From: CAYTRP01 sp964625145
Lineage (GTDB): Bacteria; Sumerlaeota; Sumerlaeia; SLMS01; JAHLLQ01
Assembly: GCA_964625145.1 (NCBI GenBank)
Contig: CAZVAQ010000187.1
Location: forward strand, 1 to 6,006
DNA length: 6,006 nt
Reading direction: 5' to 3'
Of the stretch, positions 1 through 5,155 are shown one piece after another (the stretch's first letter is position 1; the number at the start of each line of letters is the position of its first letter). The notes under the pieces are model-generated. The model had not been told where the DNA came from and did no database searches. It was given only the letters and a program-made list of their open reading frames with translations. Made by a program: the position numbers and the translations under genes.

Positions 1-100
1 GCCCCGGAAAGCCCCCTCCCCCGAATCCTGCTCTTGGCACCCGGCACCAATAATGCTCCCCTTTCCGACAAGACCTCCGCGGACCCGCAAACCAACCACC

Positions 101-952
101 ATGACCACCCCAGCTGCTTCCAAGTCCCACGACGAAAATCCCCACACCCCCATGCAATACCCCATGCCCTCCGCGGTCTACGGGCCCGTCAAGTCATGGC
201 GATTCGGGAACTCGCTGGGCGTCGACATGCTGGTCGTCGACTCCATCTGCTCGTTCAATTGCGTCTATTGCCAGCTCGGCAACATCCATCAGGTCATCGA
301 CGAGCAGAAGGTCTTCTACCCCACCGAACGCATCATCGCGGATCTGGCCGCGGTCGATCCCGACGGCGTCGACATCGTCACCTTCAGCGGCAGCGGCGAG
401 CCCACGCTGGCCCTCAACATCGGCGAGGTCATCGACTACGTTCACGACGAGATGAAGAAGCCCTCGCTCGTGCTGACCAATTCCACGTGGCTGTTCGACG
501 CCGCCACCCGCAAGCGCCTGCGCAACGCCTCCATCGTCGATTGCAAGCTCGACGCCGCCAGCGACGAGATGCTGCAGAAGTACAATCGCGTCGCCAAGGG
601 AGTCACCCTCGAACGCATCCTGCGCGGCATTCGTGCCCTGCGCGACGATCCGGACTTCAAGGGCAGCCTCACCCTCCAGTGCATGTTCATGCCCATGAAC
701 CTCAAGGAGGCCGAACAACTCGCCGCACTGATCCGCGACATCAAGCCGGACGAAGTCCAGCTCAACACCCCCCGCCGCCCGCATCCAAAGGAATGGTACC
801 AGGAAGCCCGCGGCAACCACGACAAGGACGCACCCGTCGAGACCGTCCGCCTCAAGACCATCACCGAGGAACAAGCCCAGGAGATCGAAAAACTCCTCGC
901 CGAAACAACCGGCGTGCCCATCCGGTCCATCTACCGCCGCGCACCCAAGTAA
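101..952 (+). CDS. Radical SAM protein, COG0731-like (TYW1-related catalytic domain)
   Basis: Predicted cytoplasmic [4Fe-4S] enzyme that cleaves S-adenosylmethionine to start radical chemistry; the substrate is unknown. Numbered from the ATG at 101 (283 residues), the cluster motif CxxxCxxC is C50, C54 and C57 within CSFNCVYCQLG. The SAM-binding GEPTL motif lies at about 99-103, followed by LTNST (125-129) and QLNTP (220-224). The preceding YGPVKSWRFGNSLG segment and QLNTP are typical of the COG0731 group, which includes the catalytic half of the wyosine enzyme TYW1. The flavodoxin domain of eukaryotic TYW1 is absent, and bacterial members have no settled role. The start is uncertain: ATGs at 53, 101, 152 and 164 share the frame, none has a clear Shine-Dalgarno site, and conserved sequence begins near 152-164. 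The family call is firm; a tRNA-modifying role is only inference. Confidence 0.9.
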   Translation: MTTPAASKSHDENPHTPMQYPMPSAVYGPVKSWRFGNSLGVDMLVVDSICSFNCVYCQLGNIHQVIDEQKVFYPTERIIADLAAVDPDGVDIVTFSGSGEPTLALNIGEVIDYVHDEMKKPSLVLTNSTWLFDAATRKRLRNASIVDCKLDAASDEMLQKYNRVAKGVTLERILRGIRALRDDPDFKGSLTLQCMFMPMNLKEAEQLAALIRDIKPDEVQLNTPRRPHPKEWYQEARGNHDKDAPVETVRLKTITEEQAQEIEKLLAETTGVPIRSIYRRAPK

Positions 953-1019
953 ACCAAGAGGGCAAAACCTCACCAACAATCCTTCCAGACACACGACCCC
1001 CAGAACCAGAGCACTCCAA

Positions 1020-1047
1020 CCTTTATCCTTCATCCTTTATCCTTCCG
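1020..1047. repeat. Heptad repeat array A (CCTTYAT units)
   Basis: Four consecutive 7-base units read on the plus strand: CCTTTAT, CCTTCAT, CCTTTAT and CCTTCCG. They lie in the 104-base gap between the radical SAM and thioredoxin-like genes. The last unit touches the GGAG (1047-1050) that serves as ribosome binding site for the ATG at 1057. The same unit family recurs at 1629-1656 and 2896-2951. The remainder of this gap (953-1019) shows no hairpin or other signal that I can see. Confidence 0.8.
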
Positions 1048-1056
1048 GAGACCCCC

Positions 1057-1623
1057 ATGCCACGTCCACCCATCCTTCCCACCATCGACTGGAAAGCCAT
1101 CATCGCCAGCGGTGTCACCTATGACAAATGGCTCGCCGGTGCGGAGAACCCCAAGCACCGCGAACAGATGCAATCTCGCCAAGACACCATCGTGCTCGAT
1201 CCCATCACGCTCGGTCGCCTGAAGGCCATCAAGCGCCGCGTCAACGTCGTGTGCATCGCCGAGGACTGGTGCGGCGATGTCGTGCGCCACGTCCCCGTGC
1301 TCGAAGCCCTCGCCTCAGCATGCTCCAAGATCAAGACCCGCTACATCACCCGCGAGCAACACCCCGACGTCTTCGCGCGCTTCCTCACCAACGGCGGCGA
1401 GGCCATCCCCAAGTTCGTCTTCATCACCGACAATCACGTCGAGGTCGGCAACTGGGGCCCGATGCCCAACGCCTACAAGCCACTCATCGCCCGCGGCAAA
1501 TCCGTCGGCGACGTGGGCCCATTCCGCAAGCGCATCAGCGCCCTCTACGAAGCCGACCCCAACGGCGACGACACCACCGCCGACCTCCTGTTCCTGCTCG
1601 AAATCGCCGGCGTCCCGGTCTAA
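1057..1623 (+). CDS. Thioredoxin-like protein with a single active-site cysteine (Thioredoxin_9 type)
   Basis: A 188-residue cytoplasmic protein of the thioredoxin fold, with no signal peptide. The active-site loop follows a beta strand (RVNVVCIAEDWCGD, 61-74), and the cis-proline is P118 in EAIPKFVFI. The N-terminal helix with YDKW and the family length (about 180-190 residues) match the Thioredoxin_9 group. In place of CxxC the loop reads W71-C72-G73-D74-V75, so only one cysteine is present and classical dithiol exchange is not expected. Other cysteines (C66, C89) are not placed as a resolving partner within the motif. The start at 1057 is chosen because GGAG at 1047-1050 sits 6 bases upstream and homology begins there, although the frame stays open far upstream across the radical SAM gene. 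The biological role is unknown; a monothiol or non-redox function is possible. Confidence 0.87.
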   Translation: MPRPPILPTIDWKAIIASGVTYDKWLAGAENPKHREQMQSRQDTIVLDPITLGRLKAIKRRVNVVCIAEDWCGDVVRHVPVLEALASACSKIKTRYITREQHPDVFARFLTNGGEAIPKFVFITDNHVEVGNWGPMPNAYKPLIARGKSVGDVGPFRKRISALYEADPNGDDTTADLLFLLEIAGVPV

Positions 1624-1628
1624 ATAGT

Positions 1629-1656
1629 ATTCATAATTCATCCTTCATAATTCCAT
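1629..1656. repeat. Heptad repeat array B, running into the cupin start codon
   Basis: Four 7-base units, ATTCATA, ATTCATC, CTTCATA and ATTCCAT, fill nearly all of the 31-base gap between the thioredoxin-like and cupin genes. The A and T of the cupin ATG (1655-1657) form the end of the last unit. No Shine-Dalgarno motif fits between the array and the start. The array is more AT-rich than arrays A and C but keeps the same 7-base period and the same TTCAT core. Confidence 0.7.
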
Positions 1657-2155
1657 GCCTTTGTCCCTCATCTCCCGCCTCCGCCTCATCCCCCACCCCG
1701 AAGGGGGTTACTACCGCGAGACGCACGCGTCGCAAATGCGCGTGCGTCATCCCGCGGTTGTCGACTTGTCGCGCGCCGATCGACCGGCCATGACCCAGAT
1801 CTACTTCCTCCTCGAGGAAGGTGACTTCTCCGCATTCCATCGAGTGCGTTCCGACGAGACATGGCACCTGTATCTCGGCGGTCCGCTGGAACTGCATCTC
1901 ATCGACCAACAGGGCAACTACGCGTGTCACCTGTTGGGAGCCGACATAGCAGACGGCCAGGAACCCCAAATCACGATCCCCGCCAACAGTTGGCAAGCCG
2001 CGCGCCTGGAGCCCGGCGTCCCCTTTGCCCTGTGCGGCTGCACCGTCGCTCCGGGCTTCGACTTTGCAGACTTCGCCATGGCCAACCGCACCGAACTCGA
2101 ACTCCTCTTCCCGGACCATCAGGCCCTCATCGCCGAGTTGACGCGCAACGCGTGA
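1655..2155 (+). CDS. DUF985 / Cupin_5 family protein
   Basis: A 166-residue single-domain cupin; no enzymatic activity can be assigned from sequence. Family hallmarks run in order: LIPHPEGGYYRETH (11-24), QIYFLLEEGDFSAFHRV (48-64), SDETWHLY (66-73), the WQAARL strand (113-118), CTVAPGFDFADF (129-140) and a C-terminal FPDHQALIAELTR (152-164). The His and Glu residues in the second and third motifs (H62, E68 and H71) lie where cupins place metal or ligand contacts. Length is typical for DUF985. The ATG at 1655 is the only start that keeps the conserved N-terminus, but it lacks a Shine-Dalgarno site because a repeat array occupies that place. The stop at 2153-2155 overlaps the ribosome binding site of the PIN gene, so the two are probably co-transcribed and translationally coupled. 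Confidence 0.92.
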   Translation: MPLSLISRLRLIPHPEGGYYRETHASQMRVRHPAVVDLSRADRPAMTQIYFLLEEGDFSAFHRVRSDETWHLYLGGPLELHLIDQQGNYACHLLGADIADGQEPQITIPANSWQAARLEPGVPFALCGCTVAPGFDFADFAMANRTELELLFPDHQALIAELTRNA

Positions 2156-2159
2156 GGAG
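2154..2159 (+). promoter_or_regulatory. Ribosome binding site deciding the PIN gene start
   Basis: GAGGAG overlaps the TGA stop of the cupin gene. It lies 9 bases before the ATG at 2169 but touches the ATG at 2160, which makes 2169 the more likely start. Confidence 0.6.
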
Positions 2160-2168
2160 ATGGCTGAC

Positions 2169-2621
2169 ATGGCCCGAATCAGGATATACCTCGACACATC
2201 GGTACTCAGCGCATTGATTGACACGCGCGCTCCTGACAGAATGGCCCTCACTGAGGGATTCTTTGAACGGCGCGACAGCTTTGACCTGGCGACATCTGAA
2301 CTCACTCGCTTGGAGTTGGGCGCCGCGACGGATCCGGCCAAGAAGAGTGAGCTATTGGCGCTGCTTGATTCCGTCGCAGTCTTCCCAATCACTCGCGAGA
2401 TGGAGGCACTGGCAGGAGAGTACATCAAGGCCGGCGCCTTCACCGATTTGCAGTTCAATGATTCGCTTCACGTTGCCGCCGCCGTCGTCTCCGGCTTTCA
2501 AATCCTCGTCTCGTGGAACTTTCGGCACCTGGTCAATCGTCAAAGACGCTTGCGTGTCCAGGCGGTAAATGCAAGTCTGCAACTCCCGGGGATCGAGATC
2601 CTTTCCCCGCCAGAGGTCTGA
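2169..2621 (+). CDS. PIN-domain ribonuclease, VapC-like toxin candidate
   Basis: Predicted Mg2+-dependent single-strand RNA endonuclease of the PIN fold (150 residues, usual for the family). Numbering from the ATG at 2169, the acidic set is D9 in IYLDTSV, E49 in RLELG and D98 in FNDSLHVAAA. The late motif LVSWNFRHL (residues 113-121) has N117 where many PIN proteins have Asp. The IEILSPPEV tail and SWNFRHL motif are shared by a PIN subgroup common in toxin-antitoxin-like loci. No VapB-type antitoxin precedes it; the upstream neighbour is a cupin gene, while a 67-residue gene follows after 2 bases. Codon third positions look less C-rich than in the flanking genes, which suggests separate acquisition. 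Fold and catalytic residues are clear; toxicity and target RNA are inference. An alternative ATG at 2160 adds three residues. Confidence 0.87.
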   Translation: MARIRIYLDTSVLSALIDTRAPDRMALTEGFFERRDSFDLATSELTRLELGAATDPAKKSELLALLDSVAVFPITREMEALAGEYIKAGAFTDLQFNDSLHVAAAVVSGFQILVSWNFRHLVNRQRRLRVQAVNASLQLPGIEILSPPEV

Positions 2622-2623
2622 TC

Positions 2624-2827
2624 ATGAACCCCGCGTTTTTTGACTACTTGCCAGCCGCTCGAGATGCCGGACTCTCCAACGATCAGATTCGGCTGCTCTA
2701 TTCGGCCATCCTCAAGGACTATCGCGGGGACCAGATGCTGGCGGAACTCCGGATGCTTCGAACCTGCCTGGCCATCCAATCGGGTCACGCAACGTACGAG
2801 CAAGCCATGCACGACAACGCCGCGTAA
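2624..2827 (+). CDS. Small protein of unknown function, partner candidate of the PIN protein
   Basis: A 67-residue soluble protein that I do not recognise. It starts two bases after the PIN stop codon, with AGAGG at 2612-2616 giving a 7-base spacing to the ATG, so it is very likely translated from the same transcript. The sequence (DYLPAARDAGLSNDQIRLL, then a Leu/Met-rich ELRMLRTCLAIQSG segment at 41-54) predicts three or so amphipathic helices, with no membrane segment and no recognisable DNA-binding motif. Its size and position suggest an antitoxin placed after its toxin, but no known antitoxin family is evident. The frame is open further upstream inside the PIN gene, but that part is only overlap. 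Reality as a gene is likely from spacing; function is inference. Confidence 0.68.
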   Translation: MNPAFFDYLPAARDAGLSNDQIRLLYSAILKDYRGDQMLAELRMLRTCLAIQSGHATYEQAMHDNAA

Positions 2828-2895
2828 CCGACCTACCCGTCCCCATACTTTAGCTCATCCAACCCACCATTCCAACCAACGCGGAACCCCGAACC

Positions 2896-2951
2896 TCTTT
2901 AGCCTTTATCCTTCAGCCTTTATCCTTCCTGTTTCAGCCTTCATCCTTTCC
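2896..2951. repeat. Heptad repeat array C between convergent genes
   Basis: Eight 7-base units in register: TCTTTAG, CCTTTAT, CCTTCAG, CCTTTAT, CCTTCCT, GTTTCAG, CCTTCAT and CCTTTCC. They occupy the right half of the gap between the 67-residue gene and the convergent minus-strand fusion gene. The last two units contain the TGA stop and final codons of the fusion gene (minus strand, stop at 2941-2943). On the minus strand the array is purine-rich with repeated AAGGAT. The left half of the gap (2828-2895) shows no hairpin terminator. Confidence 0.82.
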
Positions 2952-3927
2952 TCTTCCGCGTTTCCGTGCACAACTCATCCACCCGCTCGTTCATCACGTC
3001 GCCCGCGTGGCCGCGCACCCATGTCCACTTCACGTTCCGCGCCGCGTTCACTGCATCCAACTGCTCCCACAGGTCCCTGTTCTTCACCGGCCCGGTCGTC
3101 GTGCGCCAACCTTTGCGCTTCCAACCGGCCAACCATGACGTGATGCCGTTGCGCAGGTACTGCGAGTCCGTGTGCATCTCGACCGTGGCACCCTCCGGCA
3201 CCAACTCCAGCGCCTTGATCGCCGCGGTCAGTTCCATGCGGTTGTTCGTCGTGTCCGCATCGTAACCGCTGATCTCGCGGTATTCGTTGCCACAGCGAAT
3301 CGCCGCGGCCCACGCGCCCGGCCCGGGATTCGGATCCGCGCCGCCGTCGGTGTGGATGATGAACTGGCCGGTGGCCTTCATCTGGTCGCCGGATGATTCC
3401 GGCTTGTCGAGCGGCGGGGCCTGCGCGGCGAACTCCTCCAACCGCTCGCCATCCATGCGATAGATGATCCACTCAGTCTGCGGCTTGGCGCCGATGCTCT
3501 CGTAGAAATCCCGCGCCAGCTTGTTCCAATCGAGCACCACCCACTCGAACCGCTTGCAGCCGCGCTTGACGGCGATCGCCGCCAACGATTGCAGCAACCG
3601 GCTGCCGATTCCCAGCTTCCGGTAGGCCGGCCGCACGTACACGTCCTCCAGGTACAACCCCGGCGCCGCTTCCCACGTGGAGAAATTGTGGAAGAAGATC
3701 GCGTACCCCGCGGGCTTTCCCTCCACCTCGGCGAACAAAGCCTCCGCGCAGCGCGACTTGCCGAACAGCCGCTCGCGAACCTTGTCCCCGGTGGCAAAGC
3801 ACTTCTCCGGCGCCTGCTCGTAATCCGCCAACTCATGGATCAACTTCGAGATCGCGTCCGCATCCTCCGGCACCGCCTCGCGGATCACCACCTTGGGCAC
3901 AGCAGCATCACTCTTCTTCGTCACCAA
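2941..3927 (-). CDS. GNAT acetyltransferase - ribonuclease HI fusion protein
   Basis: One uninterrupted 328-residue frame with two domains. Residues about 12-168 are a GNAT N-acetyltransferase resembling spermidine/spermine acetyltransferases: the acetyl-CoA loop is R103-K-L-G106-I-G108 after LEDVYVRP, and a candidate general-acid tyrosine is Y142 in DFYES. A linker of about 20 residues (169-188) follows. Residues about 189-325 are RNase HI, which removes RNA from RNA-DNA hybrids, with all five catalytic residues present: D194 (TDGG), E232 (NRMEL), D254 (TDSQY), H307 (GHAG) and D317 (ERVDEL). The basic protrusion (WLAGWKRKGW) of the E. coli type is also present. The start is TTG at 3927 or GTG at 3924, behind GGAGAG at 3934-3939. 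An internal ATG at 3381 (M183), without a strong ribosome site, could yield RNase HI alone. The acetylation substrate is unknown. Confidence 0.93.
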   Translation of the reverse strand: MVTKKSDAAVPKVVIREAVPEDADAISKLIHELADYEQAPEKCFATGDKVRERLFGKSRCAEALFAEVEGKPAGYAIFFHNFSTWEAAPGLYLEDVYVRPAYRKLGIGSRLLQSLAAIAVKRGCKRFEWVVLDWNKLARDFYESIGAKPQTEWIIYRMDGERLEEFAAQAPPLDKPESSGDQMKATGQFIIHTDGGADPNPGPGAWAAAIRCGNEYREISGYDADTTNNRMELTAAIKALELVPEGATVEMHTDSQYLRNGITSWLAGWKRKGWRTTTGPVKNRDLWEQLDAVNAARNVKWTWVRGHAGDVMNERVDELCTETRKRKG

Positions 3928-3933
3928 AGTAAG

Positions 3934-3939
3934 CTCTCC
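3934..3939 (-). promoter_or_regulatory. Ribosome binding site for the GNAT-RNase HI gene
   Basis: GGAGAG on the minus strand lies 6 bases before the TTG at 3927 and 9 bases before the in-frame GTG at 3924. No ATG is available near the start of the conserved domain, so a non-ATG start is supported. Confidence 0.55.
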
Positions 3940-3968
3940 GGTTTGTGTTGTGGGATTCTGCTGCTTGC

Positions 3969-4000
3969 CCCTGCGTGACCCGTCAGGGCGTGGCCGGGTC
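3969..4000. other. Small inverted repeats in the mqnD to GNAT-RNase HI gap
   Basis: The 104-base gap 3928-4031 contains GACCCG (3977-3982) facing CGGGTC (3995-4000), and the overlapping pair CCCTG (3969-3973) and CAGGG (3984-3988). The two stems are mutually exclusive because their arms interleave. Neither is followed by a T-run on the minus strand, so a Rho-independent terminator is not supported; a short RNA structure before the fusion gene is possible. Confidence 0.3.
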
Positions 4001-4031
4001 CCTGTTGTCCTTGCCTTCCCTGGTATCCCCT

Positions 4032-4895
4032 TTAACCCACAAACTCCAAGTCCACCGGCTCTGCCAGGAACCCCATCTCATGCGCTTCCTTCAGGAACCG
4101 CCGCACCCCTTCGCGGCCGCGCTCGCCGAAATCCAGCGTCAGCTCGTTGACGTACATGCCGACGAACTCATCGGCCATTTCGTGCTCCATGCCGCGGGCC
4201 CACTTCAGCGAATGCGCCACCGCCTCGCGGCGATGCTCCAACCCGTAGGCAATGCTCTCCTTCAGGATGCCGTTCAGCCGGCTCATCAGCGGCTTGCCCA
4301 GCGCCTTGCGAATCACGTTCGCTCCCAGCGGCAGCGGCAGCCCGTTCGTGCGCTGGAACCACCACTCGCCCAGGTTCACGATGTTGACCAGGCCCTCCTT
4401 CTCGTAGGTGAGCTGGCCTTCGTGGATCAGCAGTCCGCAATCCACCGAGCCGTCCTTCACCCGGTCCATGATCTCGTCAAAGGGCACGACCACATAATTC
4501 GCCGGCACGCGTCCCATGTAGATCTTCAGAGCGAGGAACGCCGACGTCAGCTCACCGGGGATGGCGATCTTCTTCTCGTTCAGCGCCGCGGCGTCAAAGG
4601 CCTGCCGCGCAACGATCATCGGGCCGTAGTTGTCCCCCATCGACGCGCCGCAGGGGAGCAGCGCATACTTGTCCAGCACGCTGGCGTAGGCATGGATGCT
4701 GATCGCCGAGATGTCCAGCTCCTCGCGCAGGGCCCGCTCGTTCAGCGTCTGGATGTCCTGCAGGATGTGCTCGAACCGCAGCTCGCCGGTCTCGATCCGC
4801 TCGGCCGCCAAACCGTAAAACATGAAAGCATCATCCGGATCCGGCGAATGCCCCAAGGTCAGCAATCGCGTCTCCGTCCTGGTCACACTGGTCAT
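4032..4895 (-). CDS. mqnD: MqnA/MqnD-family protein, probable 1,4-dihydroxy-6-naphthoate synthase
   Basis: Predicted enzyme of the futalosine route to menaquinone, converting cyclic dehypoxanthinylfutalosine to 1,4-dihydroxy-6-naphthoate; it has the periplasmic-binding-protein fold but no signal peptide. From the ATG at 4895 it has 287 residues, close to Thermus MqnD. Aligned features are LGHSPDPDDAFMFYGL (15-30), the DIQTLNERAL segment (47-56), IAIPGELTSAFLALKIY (110-126), LLIHEGQLTYEKEGLV (155-170), whose H158 corresponds to the catalytic His described for Thermus MqnD, and LGEWWFQRTNGLPLPLGA (175-192). The first loop reads SPDPDDAF where Thermus MqnD has SPCPNDTF. The start at 4895 is preferred over 4931 because GGAGGA (4907-4912) precedes it by 11 bases and homology begins soon after. 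MqnA or a generic binding protein is the alternative; the MqnD-like tail motifs favour mqnD. Confidence 0.83.
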   Translation of the reverse strand: MTSVTRTETRLLTLGHSPDPDDAFMFYGLAAERIETGELRFEHILQDIQTLNERALREELDISAISIHAYASVLDKYALLPCGASMGDNYGPMIVARQAFDAAALNEKKIAIPGELTSAFLALKIYMGRVPANYVVVPFDEIMDRVKDGSVDCGLLIHEGQLTYEKEGLVNIVNLGEWWFQRTNGLPLPLGANVIRKALGKPLMSRLNGILKESIAYGLEHRREAVAHSLKWARGMEHEMADEFVGMYVNELTLDFGERGREGVRRFLKEAHEMGFLAEPVDLEFVG

Positions 4896-4906
4896 GTCGA
4901 TGAAAT

Positions 4907-4912
4907 TCCTCC
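4907..4912 (-). promoter_or_regulatory. Ribosome binding site for mqnD
   Basis: GGAGGA on the minus strand, 11 bases upstream of the ATG at 4895. The in-frame ATG at 4931 lies upstream of this site and has no purine-rich motif of its own, so 4895 is the likely start. Confidence 0.6.
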
Positions 4913-4970
4913 GGTGATAAAGGCGCCACATTCGGGCCCACCCCGGCCGGGCGCCGCAAGCACGATACCA

Positions 4971-4980
4971 CCCCCCCCCC
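4971..4980 (+). repeat. Ten-base poly(C) tract
   Basis: Ten consecutive Cs are followed directly by GGAGG, in non-coding DNA about 76 bases upstream of the mqnD start. Such tracts are prone to slippage during replication and to sequencing length errors. Confidence 0.75.
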
Positions 4981-5042
4981 GGAGGATGCCGGGAGGCGCG
5001 CTGACCTGTTGACGGGGGGCTACGGCATACTTTTCAAATCCC

Positions 5043-5072
5043 TTGCCGCGCCGCTCCCGGATCGTCTATACA
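5043..5072 (+). promoter_or_regulatory. Weak sigma-70-like promoter candidate for yebC
   Basis: TTGCCG (5043-5048) and TATACA (5067-5072) are separated by 18 bases. Each matches the consensus at four of six positions. The pair lies about 85 bases upstream of the yebC start in an otherwise very GC-rich stretch, where TATACA stands out. No experimental or comparative support is available. Confidence 0.3.
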
Positions 5073-5155
5073 CCCTTCCCCCCGGAGCGGGCCCTCTCCA
5101 ATCCAGTAGTGGGCAGACCCCCGTTCCCGCGGCGCTTTCCACCAGGAGAACCCCC

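Larger units (their letters stand above)
4896..5155. other. Divergent intergenic region between mqnD and yebC
   Basis: This 260-base stretch must hold the promoters of both divergent genes. It contains two GGCGCC palindromes (4922-4927 and 4950-4955), a perfect 10-base palindrome CCCGGCCGGG (4942-4951) and a run of ten Cs (4971-4980). Weak promoter-like elements on the plus strand are a TTGACG (5009-5014) without a good -10 partner, and TTGCCG/TATACA further right. No protein-coding frame or RNA gene is evident. AGGAG at 5144-5148 is the yebC ribosome binding site. Confidence 0.6.

Noticed and set aside
1..100. End of a gene upstream of the radical SAM gene
   Set aside because: No frame here shows a recognisable protein end, and the stretch gives no hairpin or promoter that I can defend.
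194..1033. Minus-strand 279-residue frame opposite the radical SAM gene
   Set aside because: The Gly/Asp/Val-rich composition mirrors the opposite strand's codon bias, and no recognisable domain is present.
34..1056. Upstream open extension of the thioredoxin-like frame (a 529-residue reading in total)
   Set aside because: It overlaps the radical SAM gene in another frame, gives an Arg/His-rich low-complexity protein typical of GC-rich shadow frames, and the thioredoxin homology and ribosome site start at 1057.
2896..2951. CRISPR-like array
   Set aside because: Units are 7 bases, contiguous and degenerate, with no spacers and no cas genes.
3977..4000. Rho-independent terminator after mqnD
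   Set aside because: The stem is only 6 bp with a 12-base loop and has no T-run on the minus strand.
3945..5012. Long plus-strand frame of 355 residues opposite mqnD
   Set aside because: It is antisense to a well-supported MqnD-family gene, has no family motif, and owes its length to the high GC content.
4986..5012. Eight-codon frame after GGAGG near the poly(C) tract
   Set aside because: The GGAGG directly touches the ATG, which is too close for initiation, and there is no sign of a leader-peptide function such as attenuation.
5009..5155. 49-residue N-terminal extension of YebC
   Set aside because: The family begins with MSGHSKW, which coincides with the ATG at 5156 and its AGGAG site; the upstream part is promoter region.
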